Assembly: GCA_963776565.1 (NCBI GenBank)
Contig: CAVZNF010000005.1
Coordinates: 310,001-374,000 of the forward strand
Direction of reading: 5' to 3'
DNA: 64,000 nt
DNA from: GMQP-bins7 sp963776565
Lineage (GTDB): Bacteria > Actinomycetota > Thermoleophilia > Gaiellales > Gaiellaceae
Shown here: in pieces, positions 34,697-43,299 of the stretch
Numbering within the stretch: position 1 is the stretch's first letter
How the letters are laid out: the number at the start of each line of letters is the position of its first letter
Program-made: the position numbers and the translations under genes
The notes under the pieces: model-generated
Database searches by the model: none
Told to the model about the DNA's origin: nothing
What the model saw: the letters and a program-made list of their open reading frames with translations, nothing else

Positions 34697-34699
34697 CCT
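34694..34699 (+). promoter_or_regulatory. -10 element TAGCCT of proS
   Basis: TAGCCT, 9 nt before ATG 34709; its TAG is the ispG stop codon. Confidence 0.4.
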
Positions 34700-34708
34700 A
34701 GGCGCCTC

Positions 34709-36391
34709 ATGATCGCGAGGCAGTCACAGCTGTTCATCCCGACCCTGCGCGAGACTCCTGCCGACGCCGAGGCGGTCTCGCACAAGCTGCTCGTGCGCGG
34801 CGGCTACATCAGACAGGTCAGCGCGGGCGTCTGGACCTTCCTGCCGCTCGGCTGGCGCGTGCACCAGAAGGTCGTCCAGGTGATTCGCGAGGAGCAGGAT
34901 GCGATCGGCGGGCAGGAGATGCTCATGCCCGTTCTCACGCCCCGGGAGCTGTGGGAGGCGACCAGCCGCATCTCGATTCCCGAGGTGTTCCATCTCGAGG
35001 ACCGCACAGGGCGCAGGTTCATCCTCCCGTTTACGCACGAGGAGACCGTGACATTTCACGCGCGCGAGATCCAGAGCTACCGGCGGCTGCCGCAGATGCT
35101 CTACCACTTCTCCATCAAGAATCGCGACGAGCCGCGGCCTCGAGCCGGGCTCCTGCGGGTCCGCGAATTCATCATGAAGGACGCCTATTCGTTCGACCGC
35201 GACGAGGCGGGCCTCGACGAGAGCTTCCGCAAGCAGGAGGAGGCTTACCACCGCACCTTCCGGCGGTGCGGGCTCGAGTACTCGGCCGTCGCCGCGGAGT
35301 CCGGGGTCATGGGTGGCAAGGAGTCGATGGACTTCCTCGCGCCGTCCGGCTCCGGCGAGAACACGCTCGTGACGTGCGAGAACGGCGACTACGCGGCGGA
35401 TCTCGAGATCGCGCGTGGCATCCCGCGGCACGCGGTCATGCCGGAAGGTCGCGAGGCGCCCGAGAAGGTGGAGACGCCCGGCATCACGACCATCGAGGGC
35501 CTTGCGGAGTTTCTTGGCATTGACAGCTCGGCGACTTCGAAGGCGATGCCCGTAGTCAAGCCGGACGGCACGCTCGTTCTGGGGCTCGTGCGCGGCGACG
35601 ACCGCCTGTCCGAGTCGAAGATGCTGGGTGTGCTCGGTAGCGACTTTCGCCCCGCGACGGATGAGGAGATCCACGCCGCTTTCGGAGCCGGAGGCGGCTC
35701 ACTAGGCCCAATCGGCGTCGAGGTCGAGGTCGTCGCCGACGACGCGCTCCGCGAGGGCCAGTTCGTCGCAGGCGCGAACCGCGACGGCTGGCATCTGCTC
35801 GGTGTCGAGGCAGGCCGTGACTTCGAGCCGCGGTTCGCAGACATCCGGGAGCCCGTCGAGGGCGACACGTGCCCCGAGTGCGGAGGCGCGCTCCGCTTTC
35901 AGACAGCGATCGAGGTCGGGCACATCTTCAAGTTCGGCACTCGCTACTCGGAACCGCTCGAGGCGACGTTCCTCGACGAGGACGGAACGGAGAAGCCGCT
36001 TGTCGGTGGCAGCTACGGCATCGGGCCGGGGCGGGTGATGGCCGCCGTGATCGAGCAGTCGCACGACGAGAACGGCATCGTGTGGCCCGCGTCGATCGCG
36101 CCCTACGACGTTCACGTGCTCGCGCTCCACGGAGGGTCGGACGACGTGCTGGCACTCGCTGAGACCGTCGCCTCGACGCTCGACGAGGCAGGCCTCGAAG
36201 TGCTCTTCGACGACCGCGATGAGCGCCCGGGCGAGAAGTTCGCGGACGCCGATCTCGTCGGCTGCCCGCTCCGCGTGATCGTCGGCAAGAAGACCCTCGA
36301 CGACGGTGCGGTCGACGTTCGGCGCCGGGATGGCTCGAGCGAGGGCCGCGTGCTGACCGCAGACGTGCTGAAATGGGTGCAGGACGCCTGA
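34709..36391 (+). CDS. proS: Prolyl-tRNA synthetase, bacterial type with editing domain
   Basis: Class II aminoacyl-tRNA synthetase charging tRNA-Pro. 560 residues: motif 1 region SAGVWTFLPLGWRVHQKVVQVIREEQDAIGGQE, motif 2 PRAGLLRVREFIMKDAYSF, the INS editing domain about 230-400 (TSKAMPVVKPDGTLVLGLVRGD), motif 3 GSYGIGPGRVMAAVIEQ and the anticodon-binding domain ERPGEKFADADLVGCPLRVIVG. A CxxC pair (TCPECGG) precedes motif 3. Intact. A tRNA-Pro gene lies 360 bp downstream on the same strand, an unusual synthetase/substrate linkage. Confidence 0.97.
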   Translation: MIARQSQLFIPTLRETPADAEAVSHKLLVRGGYIRQVSAGVWTFLPLGWRVHQKVVQVIREEQDAIGGQEMLMPVLTPRELWEATSRISIPEVFHLEDRTGRRFILPFTHEETVTFHAREIQSYRRLPQMLYHFSIKNRDEPRPRAGLLRVREFIMKDAYSFDRDEAGLDESFRKQEEAYHRTFRRCGLEYSAVAAESGVMGGKESMDFLAPSGSGENTLVTCENGDYAADLEIARGIPRHAVMPEGREAPEKVETPGITTIEGLAEFLGIDSSATSKAMPVVKPDGTLVLGLVRGDDRLSESKMLGVLGSDFRPATDEEIHAAFGAGGGSLGPIGVEVEVVADDALREGQFVAGANRDGWHLLGVEAGRDFEPRFADIREPVEGDTCPECGGALRFQTAIEVGHIFKFGTRYSEPLEATFLDEDGTEKPLVGGSYGIGPGRVMAAVIEQSHDENGIVWPASIAPYDVHVLALHGGSDDVLALAETVASTLDEAGLEVLFDDRDERPGEKFADADLVGCPLRVIVGKKTLDDGAVDVRRRDGSSEGRVLTADVLKWVQDA

Positions 36392-36687
36392 TGGCGAAAC
36401 GGCGCAGATACAGCGACGACCCCTTCGGCCCCACCATCGAGCGGCTGATGGCGGACACCGGCACGACCTATCGGGGTCTCGCCGACAAGGCAGACCTGTC
36501 CGCCGGGTACCTGAACCACATCGTCCACGGGAATCGCCCGGTTCCGTCGAACGACGTGGTCGCGCGCATCGCGGAGTCGCTCGACGTGGAGCCCGAGCAC
36601 TTCCGCGAGTACCGCATCCGCGTGATCACCGAGAAGCTCGAGGCGATGCCCGAGCTCATCGACCGGCTGTACAAGCGCCTCGCGTAG
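36391..36687 (+). CDS. XRE-family helix-turn-helix protein
   Basis: A 98-residue protein, ATG overlapping the proS stop (TGATG). A Cro/C1-type HTH spans about 16-70: IERLMADTGTTYRGLADKADLSAGYLNHIVHGNRPVPSNDVVARIAESLDVEPEHF, followed by a helical tail (KLEAMPELIDRLYKRLA). No other domain. It may regulate its own operon or act elsewhere; target unknown. The RPVPS turn after the recognition helix is common in stand-alone actinobacterial regulators. Confidence 0.82.
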   Translation: MAKRRRYSDDPFGPTIERLMADTGTTYRGLADKADLSAGYLNHIVHGNRPVPSNDVVARIAESLDVEPEHFREYRIRVITEKLEAMPELIDRLYKRLA

Positions 36688-36733
36688 CGGCCGCTCGGGT
36701 TCGTGCTGCTCCGGTTCAGCCTCTGAGAGCGGC

Positions 36734-36739
36734 TAAGGT
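36734..36739 (+). promoter_or_regulatory. Probable -10 element TAAGGT of tRNA-Pro
   Basis: TAAGGT 11 nt upstream of the first tRNA base; the same GCTAAGGTT string occurs at 49739-49747 upstream of a small ORF. No convincing -35. Confidence 0.4.
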
Positions 36740-36750
36740 TCCTCACGCCA

Positions 36751-36824
36751 CGGGGCGTGGCGTAGCCTGGTAGCGCGTCCGGCTGGGGGCCGGAAGGTCG
36801 CAGGTTCAAATCCTGCCGCCCCGA
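36751..36824 (+). tRNA. tRNA-Pro (anticodon GGG)
   Basis: A complete cloverleaf: acceptor CGGGGCG (36751-36757) pairs with CGCCCCG (36817-36823), discriminator A at 36824; D-arm with AGCCTGGTAGC; anticodon stem TCCGG/CCGGA around the loop CTGGGGG, giving anticodon GGG; T-arm GCAGG-TTCAAAT-CCTGC. The next bases are CTG, so CCA is not encoded and must be added by the CCA enzyme at 21276. Confidence 0.95.
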
Positions 36825-36839
36825 CTGAATAGAGCCGAA

Positions 36840-36854
36840 TCCGGGCAGCCCGGA
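36840..36854. terminator. Hairpin 15 nt after tRNA-Pro
   Basis: TCCGGG (36840-36845) and CCCGGA (36849-36854) around a CAG loop, immediately downstream of the tRNA. It has no T-run, so it is a weak terminator candidate or a processing element. Confidence 0.4.
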
Positions 36855-36922
36855 AGCGGCCCGGTCAGCATCCGGCAAGCGCAGCGCCGAAACGCGCCGG
36901 TGCTGTCGTCGATGACTTCTGA

Positions 36923-37126
36923 CTAGCGACGCTTCAGGATCCTCAGCACAACGAGCAGCGCCCCGAGAGCCCACCACGAGACGTGCAGCATCGGTGTCTC
37001 CGGAAATCCGATAGCCACTCCGCTTCGCCCTAGTGCGACGCGCACCGAACCGAAAGTGTGCCCCCGTTCCGCGAGCAGTCGTTCGGCGTTCTCGATGTGC
37101 TGCGGTCGCTGGTTCGGTGCTGACAT
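36923..37126 (-). CDS. Small C-terminally anchored membrane protein, 67 residues
   Basis: ATG 37126 gives a soluble part (QRPQHIENAERLLAERGHTFGSVRVALGRSG) and one C-terminal transmembrane helix (VSWWALGALLVVLRILKRR) with a positive end. The frame extends further upstream, but the methionine start gives a compact protein. No family recognised. Convergent with the tRNA. Confidence 0.6.
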   Translation of the reverse strand: MSAPNQRPQHIENAERLLAERGHTFGSVRVALGRSGVAIGFPETPMLHVSWWALGALLVVLRILKRR

Positions 37127-37194
37127 CGAGGCGAGTCTAGAGACGCTCCGGTTCTCAGAGATCGACCGTCGCAAGAACCCACACTCGTGTCGCC

Positions 37195-38694
37195 TCAGGC
37201 GCTCTTCGTCACCGGAGCAGGAGCCGGCGCTGGGCTACGAAGGAGGAGGGCTGCGGCGAGTGCTCCGACCACAAGCACTAACGAGCCTGCAAGGAGCACG
37301 TCGTTGAGGCCGCTTACGAATGCCGTCTTTGCGGGCTCCACCAGGTCCGGCTGACCGGTGACCGCGCGTGTCCCGGCTGAGCTCACCGCGGCACCGAGAG
37401 AGTGTGCGTTGCCGCCGGCTGTGGTCGAGAGGGAGTTCTCGACTCGGTTCTGTAGCAGGGCGCCGAGCGCCGCGACCCCGACTGCCACGCCTGCGAGGCG
37501 GAAGGTGTTGCTGATGCCCGAAGCCATCCCCGTTCGGGCCGGATCCACCACGCGGAGAGCACCAGCCGCGAGCGCAGGATTTGCGATTCCGATACCGATG
37601 CCTCCCGCGACGAAGCCGGCGAGGAGCGCAGTCCAGCCCGAGTCGGCATTGAGCCCGTACATCAATGCGAGCCCTGCGGCGACGAGCGCGAGACCCGCGC
37701 TGATCATGATCCGGAGCGGTACGCGCGCTGCTACATGTCGCGTCGCAAGTGGCACGAAGAAGACGAATGCGGTAAGCGGGAGAAAGCGCACTCCCGTTGC
37801 AAGCGGTGAGTAGCCGAGGATGTCCTGCAGGTAGATCGACAGATACGGGAACATCGCGAACATCCCAGCCGCGATGCAAAAAGTCGCGATGGAGACCCCG
37901 AGGAATGCCCGTTGACGGAAGAGTGTCATGTCGAACATCGGCCGGTCTTGACGCAGCTCGACAGCGACGAACAGGACGAGGAGCAGCGCCCCACCGACGA
38001 GCGACGCGAGGATCACGGTGCTCGTCCAGCCGCTGGCGTTGCCGCGAAGGATTCCGAAGACGATCAAGAACAGCGCCGCGGCAAACGTTACGAGACCGAG
38101 CACGTCCGTATGACGCGCGCCCTCGTCCCGTGACTCCGAGATACGAGTGAGGGCGACCGCGAATGCGAAGACTCCGACCGGGATGTTGACGAAGAAGATC
38201 CAGCGCCACCCGAGGCCGTCGGTGAGGAGGCCACCGACGAGGGGACCGGAGGCAACGGCGGCGCCCACTGTCGCTCCCCAGATGGCAAGCGCTCCGAAGC
38301 GGTCGGGCCCGCGGTACTCGTGACCGATGAGAGCCAGCGCCGTTGCGAAGAGCGCGGCGCCACCGATCCCTTGGAGAGCACGCGCCACGTCGAGCGCCGT
38401 GATGCTCCAGGCGAGGCCGCAGAGGAGCGAGGACGACGTGAAGAGCAAGACCCCGGCGATGAAGAGCAGGCGGCGCCCGTACCTGTCGGCGAGCGCTCCG
38501 GCAGTGAGGATCAGCGCGGCAAGGCTGAGCGCATAGGCGTCCACGACCCATTGGAGGCCCGTCAAGCTGGCATCAAAACGCTGTTGCATGCTCGGCAACG
38601 CGACCACTACGACCGTGATGTCGAGCAGGAGCATGAACGTCGTCAGGCAGACGGCGAGAAGCGTCCACTTTCTCGTCCTTGCGGCTGCTTCCAC
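37195..38694 (-). CDS. MFS drug:H+ antiporter, DHA2 (14-TM, EmrB/QacA) family
   Basis: A 499-residue multidrug efflux-type permease with about 14 hydrophobic segments. DHA2 hallmarks: motif D1 LLDITVVVVALPSMQQ, QWVVDAYALSLAALILTAGALADRYGRR (motif A), the motif C region GPLVGGLLTDGLGWRWIFFVNIPVG. The C-terminus ends in an Ala/Pro-rich tail. GTG 38694 is preceded by TAGCGT with 7-nt spacing. Substrate unknown. Divergent from a membrane-protein gene. Confidence 0.92.
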   Translation of the reverse strand: MEAAARTRKWTLLAVCLTTFMLLLDITVVVVALPSMQQRFDASLTGLQWVVDAYALSLAALILTAGALADRYGRRLLFIAGVLLFTSSSLLCGLAWSITALDVARALQGIGGAALFATALALIGHEYRGPDRFGALAIWGATVGAAVASGPLVGGLLTDGLGWRWIFFVNIPVGVFAFAVALTRISESRDEGARHTDVLGLVTFAAALFLIVFGILRGNASGWTSTVILASLVGGALLLVLFVAVELRQDRPMFDMTLFRQRAFLGVSIATFCIAAGMFAMFPYLSIYLQDILGYSPLATGVRFLPLTAFVFFVPLATRHVAARVPLRIMISAGLALVAAGLALMYGLNADSGWTALLAGFVAGGIGIGIANPALAAGALRVVDPARTGMASGISNTFRLAGVAVGVAALGALLQNRVENSLSTTAGGNAHSLGAAVSSAGTRAVTGQPDLVEPAKTAFVSGLNDVLLAGSLVLVVGALAAALLLRSPAPAPAPVTKSA

Positions 38695-38825
38695 TCCGAG
38701 GACGCTATAGAAGTGTTGCCGCGGCTCGCGCCCCAGCCCGAGCGCATCGCGAGGGGGAGGGGATGGACGGCCGGAACCACTCCACCGCAGAGAGCCGACT
38801 CCGAGGGATTACCGAGTGGTCGCCA

Positions 38826-38855
38826 TTGACTTCCCGCATCTCACCCTCTTAGAGT
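38826..38855 (+). promoter_or_regulatory. Promoter TTGACT-N18-TAGAGT upstream of the 214-residue membrane protein
   Basis: TTGACT at 38826-38831 and TAGAGT at 38850-38855 with an 18-bp spacer; predicted start near 38862 gives a leader of about 105 nt to ATG 38968. Apart from this the 273-bp divergent gap 38695-38967 shows nothing I can name. Confidence 0.45.
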
Positions 38856-38967
38856 CGCCCGACGGTCGGCAAAGACTGACTTCGGGGCTGGCAGGCCCTC
38901 TGCGGCGGACTCTTCCTTCCGGGCCATAGGGACGAGTCGTGCGCGTTCCCGCAACCGAGAGGATGAA

Positions 38968-39612
38968 ATGTCCAAGCCCGAACGAGTTGGCCCAATCGCT
39001 GGACTTCTCGCGCTTGCGCTCCTGGTAGTCAATCTCGTCGCTACTCGCGAGTCACCGACACCAGATTCCCCGACCGGCAAGATGGTCAGCGAGCTGCTCG
39101 ACCATCGCAATGCGTACGTCGCGTCGGCCGCTCTCATACTCGCGCAGGCCATCCTCTTGCTCGTGTTCGTCGTCGCGATCGCGACGGTCGTGGATCGCAA
39201 GGACTCGTGGATCGGTCGAGTGGCGAGCCTCGCGGGAGGCGCGGCGAGCGTCCTCGCAATGGCATCTGCGGTCTCGTTGCTCGCGGCGGTGTTCACCGTG
39301 GATCACGAGCCGACCGGAGCTGCCTGGGTGCCGATCGAGTTCCACACGTTCTTCCTCGCGAGCACTGCGGTTCCGTTGGCGGCGTTCCTACTCGCGATCG
39401 GGGCTGCGGCGGTGTCAACGGGAACGTTGCATCGTGTGCTCGCTTGGGCAAGTCTTACGATCGGCGTTGGTCTGGCGTTCGGCGGCCTCTATGCATTCGG
39501 CGGAGAGCTTGACGGTGGCGTGTTCGGCGCGGTGTGGTTCGTGTCCGGACTGGCGTTCTTCCTCTGGATAGTCGTCGCGAGTATCACGCTCCTCCGGCGT
39601 CCCGTCGTCTGA
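38968..39612 (+). CDS. DUF4386-like integral membrane protein
   Basis: 214 residues with about six hydrophobic segments: GPIAGLLALALLVVNLVA, LILAQAILLLVFVVAIATV, LAGGAASVLAMASAVSLLAAVF, FLASTAVPLAAFLLAIGAAA, VLAWASLTIGVGLAFGGLYAF and VWFVSGLAFFLWIVVASITLL. No catalytic motif. ATG is preceded by AGAGGATGAA. The layout resembles small DUF4386-type proteins, but I am not certain of the family. Confidence 0.75.
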   Translation: MSKPERVGPIAGLLALALLVVNLVATRESPTPDSPTGKMVSELLDHRNAYVASAALILAQAILLLVFVVAIATVVDRKDSWIGRVASLAGGAASVLAMASAVSLLAAVFTVDHEPTGAAWVPIEFHTFFLASTAVPLAAFLLAIGAAAVSTGTLHRVLAWASLTIGVGLAFGGLYAFGGELDGGVFGAVWFVSGLAFFLWIVVASITLLRRPVV

Positions 39613-39656
39613 CCCGGGCGCACCCTGCCGCCTCGGCATGACCACATCGCCCGGCC

Positions 39657-39848
39657 CTACTCGGCGGTGGCTTCAGGCTCCCGCCAGAAGAGCGCAACGC
39701 CGATCGCGATCAGCGCGATCCCGATCAAGTCATGACTGTGAACGCCGTGACCGCGCGGTAGCTCCAACACGACCGTGTCCCAGCGATTCGGGCTAAACGC
39801 CACGACGAGCGTGCCGAAGGCGATGAGGAGGGTGGCCGCGATCCTCAC
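39657..39848 (-). CDS. Small membrane protein, 63 residues
   Basis: Two hydrophobic segments (IAATLLIAFGTLVVAFS and HDLIGIALIAIGVALFW) separated by a short polar loop, with a short acidic end. GTG 39848. No family recognised; the two-helix hairpin and its position among similar small genes support a real membrane peptide. Confidence 0.55.
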   Translation of the reverse strand: MRIAATLLIAFGTLVVAFSPNRWDTVVLELPRGHGVHSHDLIGIALIAIGVALFWREPEATAE

Positions 39849-39934
39849 GAACGCAGGGTAGTTGTCGGTCTAGCCCAAAACCGACTAGTCGTCGTAGGCT
39901 GCTTGCGCGGGTCGGGCCACACCGTCACCCGCTC

Positions 39935-40153
39935 TTACGGCAAGCGCTCTTGGTGGAAGCGCTCCTTGTCGGCCTCGTGCCACTTCTCCTCGTAGGCCTC
40001 CGCTGCGGCGAACTCGCTCTCCGTCCTCTCGCGGGCCACTTCGTCCTCACCTGCGGCGGCGAGCTCGCCGGCCGCGGTGTTGCGCCGCGTGACCACGAAC
40101 GCGATCACGACGAGCGGCACGACGACGACGGCCACGATGATCCACGGGATCAT
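39935..40153 (-). CDS. Small single-pass membrane protein, 72 residues
   Basis: An N-terminal transmembrane helix (IPWIIVAVVVVPLVVIAFVV) followed by RRNT and a charged, helical cytoplasmic tail (DEVARERTESEFAAAEAYEEKWHEADKER). This layout is seen in small signal-anchor proteins of actinobacteria. No family recognised. Confidence 0.6.
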   Translation of the reverse strand: MIPWIIVAVVVVPLVVIAFVVTRRNTAAGELAAAGEDEVARERTESEFAAAEAYEEKWHEADKERFHQERLP

Positions 40154-40188
40154 GCGCCGCAGCCTACAGCCGTGGGTTGCGCAGGGAA

Positions 40189-40329
40189 CTAGGCGATTTC
40201 GGTATCGACGCCGGAGTCCTCGCGCCCCCGCGTCGTGAGCCCCGCCTCGACCCGGGACTGCAACACCGAGCCGTAGACGACCACGAAGCCGAGCAGGAAG
40301 ACTGCCAGTGCCGCAACTGGCCAGATCAT
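40189..40329 (-). CDS. Small single-pass membrane protein, 46 residues
   Basis: ATG 40329 gives MIWPVAALAVFLLGFVVVYG (one transmembrane helix) and a polar tail SRVEAGLTTRGREDSGVDTEIA. It lies 35 bp upstream of the similar 72-residue gene in the same orientation; both start MI-hydrophobic, so they may be an operon of membrane peptides. It is divergent from the 40411 gene by 81 bp. Confidence 0.5.
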   Translation of the reverse strand: MIWPVAALAVFLLGFVVVYGSVLQSRVEAGLTTRGREDSGVDTEIA

Positions 40330-40410
40330 GCGTCTCGTATCGGCTCGGGGCTGCAGCGGCACTATCCCTCCATCGAACCGCATCCCGATCGGTCCGCGAA
40401 GATACGAGCG

Positions 40411-41214
40411 GTGCGCCGCCTCCCGTTCATCACACTCGCCGCCGTCGGCATCTGGATTGCCACCGTTCTCGTGCTCGACCGCTCTGTCGGGCACGCGGGG
40501 CAGCTCGTGCTCGGGCTCCTCACGGCGGGAGTGCTGGCCGGCTTGCTGGTGCTCCAACCGAAGACGGTTCGGCTGCAGACGCTGGCTGTCGTCGGGATCG
40601 CGACGATCGGGGAGGTCATCGGATCGCTCGTCTGGGGTCTCTACAGCTACCGCCTCGACAACCTTCCGGCGTTCGTGCCGCCGGGACACGGGCTCGTGTA
40701 CCTCGCGGGCCTGTCGCTCGCATCGCTGCTCGCGACCCGTACGAGCGCATTGCTCGTCGCGGCGGGCGTCGTTGCTGCCGGGTGGGGGATCGCAGGAGTG
40801 ACCGTACTGCCGGCGCCCGACGCCTCCGGGACGCTGGGCTGCGCGTTCCTCATCGCCGTCCTGATCTGGTCGCGCCGACCGGTCTACGCGGGCGTCTTCA
40901 TGGTCGTCGTCGCTCTGGAGCTCTACGGGACCGCGATCGGAACGTGGACGTGGGAGCCCGTCGTGCCGGGCCTCCGCCTCTCCCAGGGCAACCCCCCGAG
41001 CGGCGTCGCGAGCGGCTACGTCGTGTTCGACGTCCTCGCGCTCGCGCTCGTCGCGCGGCTAGGAGTCGCCGCAGGTGCTCTTCAGTCGAGAAGGGGACGC
41101 AGATCCGCAGGCGTGACAACGGCACCCGCACGAATCAGCTCGCGCGCCGAGTCGACTTTGCCCCAGGCGTCCCACAGCAGGAACCCGCGCGCCTTGCCGT
41201 CGCCGTCGACGTAG
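40411..41214 (+). CDS. Polytopic membrane protein of unknown function (3' end uncertain)
   Basis: GTG 40411 gives eight or so hydrophobic segments (FITLAAVGIWIATVLVL, LVLGLLTAGVLAGLLVL, LAVVGIATIGEVIGSLVWGLY, VYLAGLSLASLLA and on to VVFDVLALALVARLGVAAG). The hydrophobic part ends near 41080; the rest (SRRGRRSAGVTTAP...) overlaps the convergent FAD-reductase gene by 130 bp and is basic and low complexity. A one-base shift would end the protein at TGA near 41116, so an indel is likely. No family recognised. Confidence 0.6.
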   Translation: MRRLPFITLAAVGIWIATVLVLDRSVGHAGQLVLGLLTAGVLAGLLVLQPKTVRLQTLAVVGIATIGEVIGSLVWGLYSYRLDNLPAFVPPGHGLVYLAGLSLASLLATRTSALLVAAGVVAAGWGIAGVTVLPAPDASGTLGCAFLIAVLIWSRRPVYAGVFMVVVALELYGTAIGTWTWEPVVPGLRLSQGNPPSGVASGYVVFDVLALALVARLGVAAGALQSRRGRRSAGVTTAPARISSRAESTLPQASHSRNPRALPSPST

Positions 41215-42251
41215 GCAACGACGCCCTTGCGGTTCGGCTCGGCCCACTCGGCGACGGTGTCCAGACGCGAGTCCACGTCACCGACCGCCTCGTAGCCGAG
41301 CTCGAACAGGTCGGAGTAGAAGAACGGCAGATGGTCGTACGGCTGTGCGGCACCGGCCATGTTCGCGCCGACGACGCGACCGTGCGTGTTCGCGTGATCC
41401 TCGTGCTCGACGCGCCGTGTTCCGCCGAGCGCCGCCACGGGGAAGCGGGCCACGTCGCCCGCCGCGAACACGTCGTCGCGTCCTCCGGCTCTCCCGAGCT
41501 CATCCACGAGAACGCCGTCGTCGACCTCGAGCCCGGCTGCCTCGGCCAGCTCGGTCGCGGGAACGATCCCGAGACCGGCGACGATCGCGTCTGCCTCGAT
41601 CGTCGTCCCTTTCTTCGTCGTGACGGAGCCGGCGGAGACCGACTCGACCAGCTCGTCGGCGAGAACGGTGACGCCCTTCTCGCGGTAGTACTCGTTGACG
41701 AACGCCGATAGCTCGGCCGGGAAGAGGCGCGCGCCGATCCCGCTGTCGGGAAAGACGATCGTCACCGAGCAGCCGTTGGAGGCGAGCGCGGCCGCAACCT
41801 CGGAGCCGATGAAGCCTCCCCCGATGACCGCCACGCGCACGCCGTCTCCGGCGATGTCGCGCAGGCGGCGGTAGTCGTCGAGCGTGCGGTAGTAGATGAC
41901 GGCGCCGTCGCCCGACGGCAAACGCCGCGGCGTTCCGCCGGTCGCGAGGAGGAGCTTCTCGTAGGAATGAGACTCGCCCGCGTCGTCGCTCGCCGTGCGG
42001 GCATCGAGGTCGACCGCAGTGATCCGACGCCCGGTGTTCACCTCGACTCCCAGCTCCGGCGTCCCGCGGAAGATCGAGGCCTCCTCCTTGCCGCTCCAGA
42101 GCGCCTTGGAGAGAGGCGGGCGCGCATACGGGTCGTGCGACTCCGAGGCGAACATCCCGATCGAGCCGTCGGCATCGTGGTCGCGGATCCCGCGGCACGC
42201 GGCATCGGCCGTCATGCCGCCGCCGACGATCACGTAGCGATACGCCCCCAT
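41082..42251 (-). CDS. FAD-dependent pyridine nucleotide-disulfide-family reductase (ferredoxin-reductase like)
   Basis: A 389-residue flavoprotein. N-terminal FAD Rossmann motif YVIVGGGMTADAACRGIR, then PYARPPLSKALW, YEKLLLATGGTPRRL, a second NAD(P)-binding motif VAVIGGGFIGSEVAAALASNGCSVTIV, DAIVAGLGIVPATELA and DVFAAGDVARFPV. The C-terminal domain carries PFFYSDLFELGYEAVGD. This is the rubredoxin/ferredoxin-NAD(P) reductase or AIF-like layout without redox-active cysteines. ATG 42251 follows TACGAT by 8 nt. The electron acceptor is unknown. Confidence 0.9.
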   Translation of the reverse strand: MGAYRYVIVGGGMTADAACRGIRDHDADGSIGMFASESHDPYARPPLSKALWSGKEEASIFRGTPELGVEVNTGRRITAVDLDARTASDDAGESHSYEKLLLATGGTPRRLPSGDGAVIYYRTLDDYRRLRDIAGDGVRVAVIGGGFIGSEVAAALASNGCSVTIVFPDSGIGARLFPAELSAFVNEYYREKGVTVLADELVESVSAGSVTTKKGTTIEADAIVAGLGIVPATELAEAAGLEVDDGVLVDELGRAGGRDDVFAAGDVARFPVAALGGTRRVEHEDHANTHGRVVGANMAGAAQPYDHLPFFYSDLFELGYEAVGDVDSRLDTVAEWAEPNRKGVVAYVDGDGKARGFLLWDAWGKVDSARELIRAGAVVTPADLRPLLD

Positions 42252-42306
42252 TCGCCACGATCGTAGCCACCGAGGTCAGGTCCGGGCGGTAGAGTCCCGC
42301 GCGGCG

Positions 42307-43299
42307 TTGACCAAACAGCGAATACGAGTGCTCGTTGCTGCGGTGATCGTCGCCGCCTGCGTTGCGCTCCCGGCATCTGGCGCCGACGATCGGGTCGGAT
42401 CCGAGCGCGTCTCGATCTTCTACTACCCGTGGTACTCCACACCGACGAAGGACGGGCGTTGGGCGCACTGGTACGTCGATCGAGACGGCACGCCGGTCCT
42501 CTCGACGGAGTACTTCCCGAGCCGCGGCCTGTACTCGTCGTCCAACGCGAAGACCGTCGCCGCGCAGATGCGTGACATCGCGAGCGCCGGCGTCGGGACG
42601 ATCGTCGTCTCGTGGTGGGGCTTCGACTCGCCGGAGAACGAGCGCCTGCTGCTCGTCGAGCAGGCCGCGACGCGGCAAGGGCTCGAGGTCGCGATCCACG
42701 TCGAGCCGTATCGCGGACGGACGCCCGCTCGCGCGGCCGAGGACATCGAGCGCCTCAACGACGAAGGGGGATTCACGGACTTCTACGTCTATGACGCCGA
42801 CCGAGATCCGGCGAGCGCATGGGCGGAGGCTCTCGCTCCGCTCGACGGCGTGCGCATCTTCGGCAACACGACGCTCGTCGGACGGGCAAAGGCGTCGGGC
42901 TTCGACGGTCTCTATACGTACGACGTCGTCAGCTGGAACGGGTCGCTCTTCAAGCGGCTGTGCACGCAGGCGCACGCGGCGGGGCTCCTCTGCGCGCCGT
43001 CGGTCGGGCCGGGGTTCGACGCGCGCCTGGCGACGCCCCAGGAGGCCGTGCGGCCGCGCTTGAACGGTTTGACCTACGACCGCATGTGGAAGACGGCGAT
43101 CAAGTCCAAGCCCGATCTCGTCACCGTGACGAGCTACAACGAGTGGCAGGAGGGCACGCAGATCGAGCCGGCGCGAGTCGCGGTCGGGAAGTCGAGCTAC
43201 GAAGGCGCGTGGGGAAAGAGGGGCGTCGCCGCGCAGGGGTCGTATCTCGCCGCCACGCTGCGCTGGTCAGCCCGGCTGCGCGGCGTCCCGAATCAGTAG
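42307..43299 (+). CDS. Secreted GH99-like (endo-alpha-mannosidase fold) protein
   Basis: 330 residues with a Sec signal peptide (RIRVLVAAVIVAACVALPASG, cleavage near 26). The body has the glycosyl hydrolase 99/glycoprenyl-like barrel pattern: SIFYYPWYSTPTKDGRWAHW, VAAQMRDIASAGVGTIVVSWWGF, LEVAIHVEPYRGRTP, DFYVYDA and TVTSYNEWQEGTQIEPA, the final Asn-Glu-Trp motif being typical. TTG start 42307. The 3' end overlaps the convergent thioredoxin gene by 7 bp. It probably cleaves an extracellular alpha-linked glycan; specificity unknown. Confidence 0.82.
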   Translation: MTKQRIRVLVAAVIVAACVALPASGADDRVGSERVSIFYYPWYSTPTKDGRWAHWYVDRDGTPVLSTEYFPSRGLYSSSNAKTVAAQMRDIASAGVGTIVVSWWGFDSPENERLLLVEQAATRQGLEVAIHVEPYRGRTPARAAEDIERLNDEGGFTDFYVYDADRDPASAWAEALAPLDGVRIFGNTTLVGRAKASGFDGLYTYDVVSWNGSLFKRLCTQAHAAGLLCAPSVGPGFDARLATPQEAVRPRLNGLTYDRMWKTAIKSKPDLVTVTSYNEWQEGTQIEPARVAVGKSSYEGAWGKRGVAAQGSYLAATLRWSARLRGVPNQ

